Shown in pieces: positions 50,312 to 58,414 of a stretch of DNA of 64,000 nucleotides (position 1 is the stretch's first letter; each line of letters starts with the position of its first letter). The stretch spans positions 2,046,001 through 2,110,000 of the forward strand of contig NZ_CP095074.1 of NCBI RefSeq assembly GCF_022919835.1, written 5' to 3'. Under the pieces are notes generated by a model, which saw nothing but the letters and a program-made list of their open reading frames with translations, did not search any database and was not told where the DNA came from. This DNA comes from Halobacillus shinanisalinarum. GTDB lineage: Bacteria > Bacillota > Bacilli > Bacillales > Halobacillaceae. Position numbers and translations under genes: made by a program.

Positions 50312-51336
50312 AAGACGTACCCTCCTTTTTCTTTAACAGATTCCCGCACCATCAGCGTCGGCTCAAAGCGATAATCCGGCCTCTCATCTGTCGTCTTTTT
50401 CTTATTAATTTTATCTAGTAAAACCTCTCCGGCCATCTTTCCCATCTTAAATGTGGGCTGAGCCACTGTTGTAATCGGCGGTGTATAGAAGCTGGCATAA
50501 GGCACGTCATCGATCCCTATTACAGAAAGGTCCTCGGCAATATTCAAATGATGAAGTTTAGCAAATTGGAGAACCTCCTTCAAAACGAGATCATTTCCAG
50601 CTAAAATCGCTTCAGGAGGCTGATCTAATGCCATCATTTCTTGTAATGCTTCTTCGACTTGATCGGGTTCAACACTTTTAATATATTCATCTAGTATGGC
50701 TAATTTATGGGATTGAAGCGCTTTTTTGTATCCTTCCATCCGTTCTAAACGTGGGGAAACATCTTCAATCATGGACGCTGTAATGATCGCGATTCTTTTT
50801 TGCCCTTTGTTAACAAAATAATCTATCGCCATTTCAGAAGCCCTTTCATTCTCAAGCATAACCGATGAAACAGGGATACCCTCGACAGATCGATCCACAA
50901 AGACGACCGGGTAATTTTCATCTAGCATCTTCTGATAGAGATCCCGGTTATTGCCCGTCGGAAAAATAATTAACCCATCGACCTGCTTGGCCCTCAGCAT
51001 CTCGATATATTTCTTCTCTTTCGCCGGATCGTCATCTGCATTACAGATAATCGTGTGAAAGTCCGCCCTATTGCAGGCATCTTCAATTGCTCTACTTACC
51101 TCTGTTGAAAAATTATGAAGAATGTTAGCAACGATCACGCCTATCGTTTTCGTAGATTTTTGTTTTAAGCTTCTTGCGATAATATTAGGCTGATAGCCAA
51201 GTTCATAGATGGCCTGTTCAATTCTTAGCTTCGTTTTTTCACCCATATAGTCATAACGTTTATTTAAATATTGTGATACCGTACTTTTTGATACTTGTGC
51301 ATGTTTAGCAACATCTGCCATAGTCACTGTTTTCAT
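50308..51336 (-). CDS. LacI-family transcriptional regulator of the sugar-acid operon
   Basis: A 342-residue repressor. Residues 1-50 hold the LacI DNA-binding domain (VTMADVAKHAQVSKSTVSQY). The periplasmic-binding-like sensor follows (TIGVIVANILHNFSTEVSRA; VDGLIIFPTGNNRD; VIGIDDVPYASFYTPPITTV). It resembles KdgR of Bacillus. ATG 51336 has GGAG 8 bases upstream. First gene of its own operon, with LacI-type palindromes in the leader, so probably autoregulated. Confidence 0.87.
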   Translation of the reverse strand: MKTVTMADVAKHAQVSKSTVSQYLNKRYDYMGEKTKLRIEQAIYELGYQPNIIARSLKQKSTKTIGVIVANILHNFSTEVSRAIEDACNRADFHTIICNADDDPAKEKKYIEMLRAKQVDGLIIFPTGNNRDLYQKMLDENYPVVFVDRSVEGIPVSSVMLENERASEMAIDYFVNKGQKRIAIITASMIEDVSPRLERMEGYKKALQSHKLAILDEYIKSVEPDQVEEALQEMMALDQPPEAILAGNDLVLKEVLQFAKLHHLNIAEDLSVIGIDDVPYASFYTPPITTVAQPTFKMGKMAGEVLLDKINKKKTTDERPDYRFEPTLMVRESVKEKGGYVL

Positions 51337-51371
51337 AAACAAATCTCCAAATTTTATATTTTCATTTTCCA

Positions 51372-51396
51372 TAAACCGGTTTAGTAAATCGGTTTA
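51372..51396. promoter_or_regulatory. Tandem LacI-type operators
   Basis: TAAACCGGTTTA (51372-51383) is a perfect palindrome with the central CG of LacI-family operators. TAAATCGGTTTA (51385-51396) is a one-mismatch second copy, 13 bp on. Both lie right after the predicted transcription start of the lacI-kdgK operon. Confidence 0.7.
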
Positions 51397-51400
51397 GTTA

Positions 51401-51429
51401 AGTATAAGACCTATGAAAGCGTTTTACAA
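51401..51429 (-). promoter_or_regulatory. Promoter of the sugar-acid operon
   Basis: Minus-strand -35 TTGTAA (51424-51429) and -10 TATACT (51401-51406) with exactly 17 bases between. Confidence 0.7.
51413..51427 (+). promoter_or_regulatory. cre-like site inside the promoter spacer
   Basis: ATGAAAGCGTTTTAC matches WTGNAANCGNWNNCA except for the last two bases. Its position over the promoter suggests CcpA repression. Confidence 0.45.
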
Positions 51430-51533
51430 CCATTTTTACTAAAAAAGATATACCCATTACCATCTAGGGTTAAGCGAGAGCGACTAGAGAGGCTGTGGCA
51501 TGGGCTAGACTCAATATTTTATTCTCACGAAAA

Positions 51534-51567
51534 AAAGACAGACTCCCTAGCTGAGAGCCTGTCTTTC
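51534..51567 (-). terminator. Terminator of the CAP-domain gene
   Basis: An imperfect stem AAAGACAG-A-CTC / GAG-C-CTGTCTTT is followed on the minus strand by seven T, 10 bases after the stop. Confidence 0.75.
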
Positions 51568-51577
51568 TCTACCTAAC

Positions 51578-52333
51578 TTATCTAGGTGTCATAAATAATT
51601 GAGTCCAGTACGTACCATACGAACCGCCTTCAACATAGCCTACACCAATATGAGTAAAGCTTTCATTCATAATGTTCTCACGGTGACCGGGGCTGTTCAT
51701 CCAGCCTTCTACTACCTCTTGTGGAGTTCGTTGGCCGGCAGCAATGTTCTCACCTGCAGTTGAGTAACTGAAATCGTATTGCTTCATCATGTCAAAAGGA
51801 GAGCCATATGTAGGTGACGTATGGCTGAAATATCCTTTGTCTGCCATGTCTTGTGATTTCATACGCGCAAGATCACTTAGGCGATTATGCATTTCAAGAG
51901 GTGCCAATCCTTCTTTTGCACGCTCCTCATTGACTAACTGAACAACTTCTTCCTCATAACTAGACGTTGCATTTGCTTCGACTTCAGATGGAGCTGGAGA
52001 TGCTTCTGTAGACCCCTGTCCTGACTGAGGTGCTTGCGCAGCTGGTTGTTCTTGCTGTGTTGATTCCTCTGGCTGAGCAGGTTGTGAGGGCTGTTGATCT
52101 GCTGGAATTTGCTCGGGGTTAAAGAGAACCTTAAAGTTTTGTTGAAACCTCTCCTTACTGAATTCCAGATTCTGCTCTGATAACCATTCTTGTATATTGG
52201 TCGTCCATTCCCCAACAGACTGTGTATCTACTTGTTCTACTTTCCATGTCCCCTGCTCTTGGGCTGATGCTGGAGAAGAGATGGAAATGATAGCTAAAGC
52301 AGCGACTAAAATGAAAGAATATCTTTTAAGCAA
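51578..52333 (-). CDS. Secreted CAP (SCP/YkwD-like) domain protein
   Basis: A 251-residue secreted protein. A signal peptide (MLKRYSFILVAALAIISISS, cleavage after ASA) is followed by an N-terminal region (about 28-75), a Pro/Gln/Glu-rich linker (about 76-115) and a C-terminal CAP domain with VVQLVNEERAKEGLAPLEMH, YFSHTSPTYGSPFDMMKQY, GENIAAGQRTPQEVVEGWMN and HRENIMNESFTHIGVGYV. TTG 52333 with AAAGGAG 8 bases upstream is the likely start; the longer frame to 52411 would mask the signal peptide. Function of bacterial CAP proteins is not settled. Confidence 0.85.
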   Translation of the reverse strand: MLKRYSFILVAALAIISISSPASAQEQGTWKVEQVDTQSVGEWTTNIQEWLSEQNLEFSKERFQQNFKVLFNPEQIPADQQPSQPAQPEESTQQEQPAAQAPQSGQGSTEASPAPSEVEANATSSYEEEVVQLVNEERAKEGLAPLEMHNRLSDLARMKSQDMADKGYFSHTSPTYGSPFDMMKQYDFSYSTAGENIAAGQRTPQEVVEGWMNSPGHRENIMNESFTHIGVGYVEGGSYGTYWTQLFMTPR

Positions 52334-52518
52334 AGTTTTCACTCCTTTTGTTTTATTTAACGCAGCTTGAAGCGTTAACATTAGTATTCCATGCTTAGCT
52401 TCCAGCAACAAGGGCCGATAGTTATCGTAAGTGTTTCCTAGCCAACACCAAGAATTTCTTGTATTACCAACGAAGAATAATTATCAAAATTATTCCCTTT
52501 ATGGAAAAATAATGATGT

Positions 52519-53658
52519 TTATTTACAGTTTGTTAACTTTCCTTTATAGATCTCTTTTTCTGTAAGAGAAAAGTCGATGTCTCTCGCAAATTTTTTCAAA
52601 CGTTTATCTTCTACTGAATTAGTCAGAGATATCACCGTACCGGAAATGGCACCTAAACGCGCAGTGCGCCCAGCCCTATGAATGTATTCAGAGGCTATTT
52701 TAGGGACATCTATATTAACTATATGCGTAATATCTTTAATATCTAAACCTCGGGCCGCTACGTCCGTTGCTAGTAATAGGGAAAAATACCCATTACGAAA
52801 ACTTTTCAATGCTTTGGCACGCTCTTCCTTTTTGGCATCACTATGCAGAACACCTAGAGTTAAGCCTTTATACCTAAGTTTTTCTGCATAAACACTTAGG
52901 TTACCAATATCTTTCATAAATGCCAGACCTTTAAATGATTGCATCCGGGCTAATTTCCTAAGTGTTTCCACCTTGTCACGGTCTTCAGTAGAAATATATA
53001 CATGTTCAACATTCGGTTTTAACACTTCTTTTGTTACGCGAACTACTTCAGGATGATACATGAATTCATTTGCTAACATCTCGACTTCATTTGGTAACGT
53101 GGCTGAGAAAAGGAGAATTTGCCTTTCTTTAAGGGTTGCCTTTACAATATTGTTCACTGTCTCCTGATGTTCAGGGACAAGAAGTTGGTCCGCTTCATCA
53201 AAAACTAGTGTTTTCAACTCGTGGGCTTTTAACTTCTTCTGCTTCATTAACTCATATACCCTGCCTGGCGTGCCAATAACCATTTGCGGCTTCTTCTTAA
53301 GTTTTTCAATTTGACGCTTCACATTTGCGCCGCCAATTAACGTCGTGCTTGTTAGACCGCTATTTTTTGACCATAGCTGAAATTCTTGATGAATCTGCAT
53401 CACAAGTTCATGAGAAGAAGCGAGCACAAGTACTTGCGTATGCTTTTTCGTAGGATCGATTTGTTCAAGCAACGGCCATAGATATGCTAGTGTCTTTCCA
53501 CTGCCTGTAGGTGCCTCAGCCATGACATCTTTTCCTTCTTTAATAAATGGGATGGCTTTAAGTTGAATGGATGTTGGCTGCTCGAAGCCGGTTTTCTGCC
53601 ACGCTTCTTTTATAAAAGGCGCTAGATTCTGGAACCATGTAGGGTCTGATTGAGTCAT
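52519..53658 (-). CDS. yfmL: DEAD-box RNA helicase, YfmL/CshC-like
   Basis: A 379-residue helicase with all core motifs: Q motif GFEQPTSIQLKAIP, Walker A APTGSGKT, GTPGRV, DEAD in LVFDEADQLLVP, SAT in LLFSATLP, LATDVAARGLDIKDI and HRAGRTARLGA. It lacks a C-terminal RNA-binding extension. Length and sequence fit YfmL of B. subtilis, involved in ribosome assembly and growth in the cold. Confidence 0.88.
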   Translation of the reverse strand: MTQSDPTWFQNLAPFIKEAWQKTGFEQPTSIQLKAIPFIKEGKDVMAEAPTGSGKTLAYLWPLLEQIDPTKKHTQVLVLASSHELVMQIHQEFQLWSKNSGLTSTTLIGGANVKRQIEKLKKKPQMVIGTPGRVYELMKQKKLKAHELKTLVFDEADQLLVPEHQETVNNIVKATLKERQILLFSATLPNEVEMLANEFMYHPEVVRVTKEVLKPNVEHVYISTEDRDKVETLRKLARMQSFKGLAFMKDIGNLSVYAEKLRYKGLTLGVLHSDAKKEERAKALKSFRNGYFSLLLATDVAARGLDIKDITHIVNIDVPKIASEYIHRAGRTARLGAISGTVISLTNSVEDKRLKKFARDIDFSLTEKEIYKGKLTNCK

Positions 53659-53780
53659 AACTAGTCTTCTCCTTTGCCGGACGCGTTCTTCTAATTCATA
53701 AAAAAACAGGTCCCCAATTCAATGAGACCTTTCATTGCGTACGTCTTTTTTAATTTCTCTCCATTATATCACACTGGGGG

Positions 53781-54218
53781 CTAGCTCTCTTCAATAAATA
53801 TCTTCATTTTGTCCAAGTGATTGGCGTCTTCTTTTTTGATAATCTTTTTAATAAGCGGTTTCGTTAATGTGTTACGTAAACCTAATGTTTCTAACTCACC
53901 CTTAAATTCAACCTTGGTACCTTCTGTCGTTTCAACAAACGTATAGTGATAGCGCAAATCAATTCCATGCTGTGCACTTCGAACCGAATAGCTCTTGTCT
54001 TTTTCGAAACTAGTAACTTCAATAATAGATGCCGATTTACGACCGCGAATTTCGCGTACTTCTTTGAATTGATAGCCTTCCCGGACTGGCCCTTCTGTTA
54101 AGGATTCAACATTGATTACCGTTTTCATTATTTCTGGACTCTTTGAAAAATCTGTCGCTGTAGCGAATACCTCGTCAATCGGCTTTTGTATGATAACACT
54201 CCGCTCAAGGAACGCCAT
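53781..54218 (-). CDS. SRPBCC (polyketide cyclase/START-like) family protein
   Basis: A 145-residue protein. FLERSVIIQKPIDEVFATAT is the typical SRPBCC start with a helix-grip fold; SPEIMKTVINVESLTEGPVR and HYTFVETTEGTKVEFKGELE follow. A hydrophobic-ligand carrier is likely, but the ligand is unknown. ATG 54218 has GGAGGGG 5 bases upstream; the extended frame to 54320 has no ribosome site. Confidence 0.75.
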   Translation of the reverse strand: MAFLERSVIIQKPIDEVFATATDFSKSPEIMKTVINVESLTEGPVREGYQFKEVREIRGRKSASIIEVTSFEKDKSYSVRSAQHGIDLRYHYTFVETTEGTKVEFKGELETLGLRNTLTKPLIKKIIKKEDANHLDKMKIFIEES

Positions 54219-54385
54219 ATGTACCCCTCCATGATCAATCTTCTTCGTGTTATTGTATCCCATTCGCCACTGCTTAGCAATTTCCTTCATGAATAAGAAC
54301 ATGCCTCGTGACTTCATCACCTAGAAAAAGTACACTATTTATAATAATGCTGGTTTTGGCAAAAAACTGAAAGGAATAGGTGAAA

Positions 54386-54913
54386 ATGAATAGGATAGAA
54401 CTTCGTTATTTTACAGAAAAGGATTTTCCTCAACTAATGGATTGGATCAAATCTCCGGAATTTTTACTACAATGGGGCGGCCCTATGTTTCAATACCCAC
54501 TTGACCATGAACAATTAAAAGACTATGTGAATGATTCAAATACTGAGCATGCCAGTCAGCTCATCTATTGCGTGATCGACAAACAGATGAACACTATAGT
54601 TGGACACATAGCTTTGCGAAACATTGATAGAACAAATAAATCGGCCAGGATTGGAAAAGTCATCGTAGGAGATCAGACTCGCGGAAAAGGGATGGGGACA
54701 AGGATGATGAAGGAAGTTCTTAAAATAGCCTTCAATGAACTTAAGCTTCATAAAGTCAGCCTTGGAGTGTTTGACTTTAATGAACCGGCTATTCGCTGCT
54801 ATGAAAAAGCGGGCTTTAAAAAGGATGGTTTATTACGTGATCACCGAAAAATAAACAACGAATACTGGAGCTTATATGAAATGAGCATCTTAGACTGTGA
54901 GTGGGATGGCTGA
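54386..54913 (+). CDS. GNAT family N-acetyltransferase (RimJ/RimL type)
   Basis: A 175-residue enzyme. RIELRYFTEKDFPQLMDWIK opens the RimJ/RimL-type domain. IGKVIVGDQTRGKGMGTRMM has the acetyl-CoA loop R-G-K-G-M-G-T; VFDFNEPAIRCYEKAGFKKD is motif B. The target is unknown. ATG 54386 is chosen; GTG 54380 is closer to AAAGGA. Confidence 0.8.
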   Translation: MNRIELRYFTEKDFPQLMDWIKSPEFLLQWGGPMFQYPLDHEQLKDYVNDSNTEHASQLIYCVIDKQMNTIVGHIALRNIDRTNKSARIGKVIVGDQTRGKGMGTRMMKEVLKIAFNELKLHKVSLGVFDFNEPAIRCYEKAGFKKDGLLRDHRKINNEYWSLYEMSILDCEWDG

Positions 54914-54925
54914 CTATAGAACAAA

Positions 54926-54948
54926 CCCACAGCCAATCATGCTGTGGG
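54926..54948. terminator. Bidirectional terminator between two convergent GNAT genes
   Basis: A perfect 8-bp stem CCCACAGC (54926-54933) / GCTGTGGG (54941-54948). T tracts are poor on both sides. Confidence 0.5.
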
Positions 54949-54956
54949 CCCGTCGC

Positions 54957-55478
54957 TTACACTTCTATCCAAAACCTTTTCACTGTATTTCCACTTTTCT
55001 CAACGAAGTCATCGCCTTCAACTCCGCCATTTCTTCTAATTGTTTTTTTTGATGCTATATTCCCTTGATCACAAACGATGAGAACTTTGAAGATCCCCAA
55101 TTCTTTCACCTTTTCTAAAGTTAAAGCTAATAGTTCTGCAGCATACCCTTTCCGTCTTGCAGAAGGACGAATGCCATAGCCGATGTGACCACCCAAGTTG
55201 GACAACTTTTCTGTTAATTGATGGCGCACATTTACTACGCCTAACACAATTTGATCACGGTCTACAAGCCAAAAGGTGGAATCTGGTACCCACCCCTCTG
55301 GAAGGTTCATCCCTTTCTCTGATTGCAAAAGACTCTCGACCATAGCACCAAAGTCTGATGGATCCTTTCCAATCACCCATGGAATCATTTCCTCACCAGA
55401 TTCCTTCCATTCTTGGTAAAAAGAAAGGTACTCTACTTCTAAATTCACTGTAGGTTTAAGCAAAGATACATGTCCCAT
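54957..55478 (-). CDS. GNAT family N-acetyltransferase
   Basis: A 173-residue enzyme. VLGVVNVRHQLTEKLSNLGG, HIGYGIRPSARRKGYAAELL (acetyl-CoA loop R-R-K-G-Y-A) and LIVCDQGNIASKKTIRRNGG are conserved in YitH-like acetyltransferases. It starts 3 bases after the DUF4349 gene stop, with GGAAGGA upstream, so both are one operon. Confidence 0.8.
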   Translation of the reverse strand: MGHVSLLKPTVNLEVEYLSFYQEWKESGEEMIPWVIGKDPSDFGAMVESLLQSEKGMNLPEGWVPDSTFWLVDRDQIVLGVVNVRHQLTEKLSNLGGHIGYGIRPSARRKGYAAELLALTLEKVKELGIFKVLIVCDQGNIASKKTIRRNGGVEGDDFVEKSGNTVKRFWIEV

Positions 55479-55481
55479 AAT

Positions 55482-56423
55482 CTATAATCCTTCCTGTGAT
55501 CGTTTATTTCTTTTCTTCCTAATCATCAAGAATACAATTACACCGATGATGGCTAGTGGAAGCAAGACGGGTATGTTGCCGACAAAGAAAACAACTAAAC
55601 CTGAGAAAATAGAAATGAGAAAGTTTATACTCTTCAAAAACTGTTGCTTTGCTTGATCCCACGTATTTAGTTCCTCGTCATTCATTCCAGAAATACGTAC
55701 ATTATTTTCTTGAATATGAACAGTTACAGTTGCCAGATCAGCTTTATTTTGCAAGTAATTCATTCGTCCTTGTATTTCTTCTATCTTGCCCTGAACAGTA
55801 GCCAAATCGTTAGAAATCTTCAATAAATCTTCCGTTTTATCAGCTTGTTCCATAAAAGAAAGCAGCCGCTTTTCAACTACACGTTTAGATTTTAGACGAG
55901 ACTCAAGATCTACGTACTCTTCTGTCACGTCTTGCCCTGAAATCGAACTTTCTAGAACCTTACTGCTGCCTTGTTCTACCAATTGCATAAACTCACGAAA
56001 CTCTCCCTGGGGAATGCGCGCGGTTACATGCCCATTAACTGAACCCTCGCCGGAATCTCCAGACCTATTCGATCCCACAATATAACCACCGCGTTCAGAT
56101 ACCTGTGCTTGAATCTCGTCGATGGATTGTTGGTAATCCTTGACCTCAATACGGAGATTGGCCGTATAAATGACTTTTCGATCAGATTGGTTGATTTCAT
56201 CTGTTTCTGCTTGAGTACTTCCTTCTTTCGACACGTCATCTTGTTGAATGTTTTCTAATTCATTTGATGGAGTAGCAAATTTACTTTCTTCTCCTCCTGA
56301 TCCATCTTCTGTAGTTAAAGTCGTTTTGTCAGCTAATGATTCACTGCTTTTTGAGTCATCACTGCAGGAAGTAGCTAAAGCGCAAAAACTGATAATCACT
56401 ATCACAACCAACCATTTCCTCAT
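55482..56423 (-). CDS. DUF4349 lipoprotein
   Basis: A 313-residue lipoprotein. Signal peptide with lipobox LATSC (Cys about 20), then an acidic Ser/Glu-rich linker and the DUF4349 domain (about 85-295: YTANLRIEVKDYQQSIDEIQ; GHVTARIPQGEFREFMQLVE). A coiled coil (about 195-235, ISNDLATVQGKIEEIQGRMN) precedes a membrane helix near the C-terminus (LLPLAIIGVIVFLMIRKKRN). A candidate ECF sigma promoter lies upstream. The function is unknown; envelope stress is inferred from the promoter. Confidence 0.85.
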   Translation of the reverse strand: MRKWLVVIVIISFCALATSCSDDSKSSESLADKTTLTTEDGSGGEESKFATPSNELENIQQDDVSKEGSTQAETDEINQSDRKVIYTANLRIEVKDYQQSIDEIQAQVSERGGYIVGSNRSGDSGEGSVNGHVTARIPQGEFREFMQLVEQGSSKVLESSISGQDVTEEYVDLESRLKSKRVVEKRLLSFMEQADKTEDLLKISNDLATVQGKIEEIQGRMNYLQNKADLATVTVHIQENNVRISGMNDEELNTWDQAKQQFLKSINFLISIFSGLVVFFVGNIPVLLPLAIIGVIVFLMIRKKRNKRSQEGL

Positions 56424-56482
56424 GTTGCCCCCCTTATCTGATCAATTCTTCTCCCGGGAAGATTGAACGGCTTTTAATGGTA

Positions 56483-56510
56483 TAGACGGAGTGGACTGAA
56501 AAAAGTTACA
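56483..56510 (-). promoter_or_regulatory. Candidate ECF sigma-factor promoter of the DUF4349 operon
   Basis: The minus strand reads TGTAAC (56505-56510), exactly 16 bases, then CGTCTA (56483-56488). It matches the sigma-X/M/W-type TGtAAC-N16/17-CGTC pattern of Bacillus. It is about 60 bases before the start, a suitable position. Confidence 0.5.
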
Positions 56511-56516
56511 TGTATT

Positions 56517-56537
56517 TGATAAATTTGTAATTTATCA
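56517..56537. promoter_or_regulatory. Perfect 9-bp inverted repeat, unknown regulator
   Basis: TGATAAATT and AATTTATCA surround a 3-base spacer. It sits between the divergent DUF4349 and toxin genes, just upstream of the ECF-like promoter. Too AT-rich for a terminator; an operator is more likely. Confidence 0.4.
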
Positions 56538-56542
56538 GTTGG

Positions 56543-56554
56543 GAACGTTCGTTC
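56543..56554. promoter_or_regulatory. LexA-like (SOS) box upstream of the toxin gene
   Basis: GAAC-GTTC-GTTC contains the GAAC-N4-GTTC core of the Bacillus LexA box. Flanks (G before, T after) deviate from CGAAC...GTTCG. It is about 33 bases before the toxin -10 element. Confidence 0.45.
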
Positions 56555-56583
56555 TTAAATAAATAGGTTTATGTACACATGTG

Positions 56584-56592
56584 TGGTAAAAT
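56584..56592 (+). promoter_or_regulatory. Extended -10 promoter of the toxin gene
   Basis: TGGTAAAAT (TG at 56584-56585, -10 TAAAAT 56587-56592) is an extended -10 element; the -35 region is weak. An ACACATGTGT palindrome (56575-56584) abuts it. Confidence 0.45.
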
Positions 56593-56655
56593 CATAGTTG
56601 GACAATATTTTTTAGGATGGTCGGCTAACCCCACGACAGTAAGCGGGTGATGCCC

Positions 56656-56742
56656 ATGAGCATGTATGAAGTTCTAATGGTTTTGTTTACATCTGGAACG
56701 TTTTTGCTTGCATTGATCATAAAAATGATCAATAAAAAATAG
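56656..56742 (+). CDS. Small holin-like toxin peptide (type I toxin, TxpA/BsrG-like family)
   Basis: A 28-residue peptide MSMYEVLMVLFTSGTF... with one membrane helix (to about residue 24) and a basic tail ending INKK. The MSxYExLM start and single helix with terminal KK are typical of Bacillus putative holin-like toxins. ATG 56656 follows GGGTGA; an ATG two codons earlier (56650) is in frame. Conserved GTGATGCCC-ATG spacing is also typical in my experience. A candidate antisense RNA is encoded on the other strand downstream. Confidence 0.7.
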   Translation: MSMYEVLMVLFTSGTFLLALIIKMINKK

Positions 56743-56869
56743 ACCTCCCTATTAGCCTAGCAGTTAATCGGGAGAGGTCTATTCTCTAAAATAGCTGATC
56801 CCCTGGGGGAACCATTATCCAAAAGGCTCGCAGTAGCAGCTGCGTCCTTTTTTCATTATATGTTTTTCT
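56733..56869 (-). ncRNA. Candidate antisense antitoxin RNA
   Basis: A minus-strand extended -10 promoter TGGTATAAT (TG at 56883-56884, -10 56876-56881) predicts a start near 56869. Transcription would run through a hairpin (56822-56853) and end at stem AATAGACCTCCC / GGGAGAGGTCTATT (56738-56749 and 56770-56783), followed by six T at the toxin stop codon. The RNA would be antisense to the toxin 3' untranslated region, as in TxpA/RatA and BsrG/SR4. Expression is inferred, not seen. Confidence 0.5.
56822..56856 (+). terminator. Sense-strand terminator of the toxin mRNA
   Basis: AAAGG-CT-CGCAG / CTGCG-T-CCTTT around TAGCAG, followed by four more T. It would make the toxin mRNA run across most of the antisense gene. 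Confidence 0.5.
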
Positions 56870-57046
56870 ATAACTATTATACCATGAGCAGGCTTATCTT
56901 ACCATTGTGACCAGCAAAGCTCTCCCAACGAACTTATCCGCAATTCTCTGATTATAACCGCAGGAAATTTAATTTTGATTTTATCCACGAAAAGCCCAAC
57001 TCTCATTATTTATCCATTAGAGCTACAGGCCTTCCATACCTACCTA

Positions 57047-58264
57047 TTATCTGTCAGCTATTTCATATTTTTCAGGAAAAGACCCTCGACGGACAAAAAC
57101 ATACATCGTGGAACCTGCTAATAATATTCCTGCTATAAAGAAAGCGTAAGGAACTCCCAATGACTCCGCTAGAGCTCCAAAGACTAGCGAAGAAACTCCA
57201 AATGTAAGAGAAACTAACGCACTTTGAGCACCATAAAGCTTAGGTAACTCATCTGGTGCCGCCTCTTTTTGAATATAGGTCTGAACCGTAATCGTTTTAA
57301 CCTGTTCTAGAAAACCGTGAAAGGCTGCAAAAACTAGCGCCATCCATGCTACTGAAATCAATCCGAAAATAAAAGTTAGAATACTGACACCAAATGAAGA
57401 TAAGATGAGGAACTTCCTCATTTTTTTCTCAAGGACAAGAGAGAATTTCGAACAAAATACCCCTCCCAAAATTAATCCAATGAAAAATAGAGTATTGAGA
57501 TAGCCCCACCATGCTTCTGTTTGATTCAGTACTTCTGTCACGAACACGTAAAGAATGGCGGCTATCCAGACAACATTCGCGGTGGCCTCAAAGAAAATCA
57601 TTACATGGAGGTTTCTAAAAAGCTCGGATCTCCAAATCAATTGCCAGCCCTCTTTCATAGCGACGATTGGATGGTCACCACTCTTTTTTCTTTGAAAAGG
57701 TGTGTGATCAACAACCTTATGCATCATGTAGGAAGCGCTAATGAACAAAGCAAACGTAATCCAAATGACATGGCCGCCGCTTGATAATGCCACAAGAACA
57801 CCGCTAAGAGCCCATCCTCCAAGTTGAGTCGTTTCATTTACAATCGAGACAAAGCTATTCGCTTTTACGATCTCCTGATTAGAAACTAGCCTTGGAAGCA
57901 TCGCATTCGTCGCCGGCATTGACCAACCATCCAAAAACGCAATTACTAAAACAAGCGTTAGGATGATCAAAATATTTGGATTTGTCTTATAACTGACAAA
58001 TAACGAGAGTCCAAGTAATACAGCTGATTTACTTATTTGAGACCAAACCAAAACAGACTTTAAACGGTACTTGTTTACTATGATCGGGGAAATCATCCCA
58101 CTGATAAATCGGCCAAATGTATTCACAAATGGTAACAGTGCCAAATATAACACTGATTCGGTCAAGGTATATAAAATGGAGATCAGCCCGACGACCAACA
58201 ACACATCACCGAGGTTTGCAACCGCCTGGCCGATCCACAAGAACCGGAAGGATTGAGTTTTCAT
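57047..58264 (-). CDS. MFS transporter (MFS_3/enterobactin-exporter-like)
   Basis: A 405-residue protein with about 12 membrane helices. FRFLWIGQAVANLGDVLLVV at the N-terminus and TNAMLPRLVSNQEIVKANSF are typical of the MFS_3 branch (macrolide/siderophore exporters). GVSSLVFGALAESLGVPYAF is conserved near the end. The substrate is unknown. ATG 58264 is preferred over GTG 58270. The preceding stretch 56870-57046 shows no further gene. Confidence 0.78.
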   Translation of the reverse strand: MKTQSFRFLWIGQAVANLGDVLLVVGLISILYTLTESVLYLALLPFVNTFGRFISGMISPIIVNKYRLKSVLVWSQISKSAVLLGLSLFVSYKTNPNILIILTLVLVIAFLDGWSMPATNAMLPRLVSNQEIVKANSFVSIVNETTQLGGWALSGVLVALSSGGHVIWITFALFISASYMMHKVVDHTPFQRKKSGDHPIVAMKEGWQLIWRSELFRNLHVMIFFEATANVVWIAAILYVFVTEVLNQTEAWWGYLNTLFFIGLILGGVFCSKFSLVLEKKMRKFLILSSFGVSILTFIFGLISVAWMALVFAAFHGFLEQVKTITVQTYIQKEAAPDELPKLYGAQSALVSLTFGVSSLVFGALAESLGVPYAFFIAGILLAGSTMYVFVRRGSFPEKYEIADR

Positions 58265-58414
58265 TTTCACTACCCCTTTTTATCTTTTTAATCGTTGATA
58301 AAAAGGCAGTATTTACATATGACGAGAACCCCCTAACTATTTTCAGAAGCTACTACGGCTGGCACTAAAAACTATTTCATTTTTTTACTTAGGGGTAGCA
58401 AATGTCATCAATCC

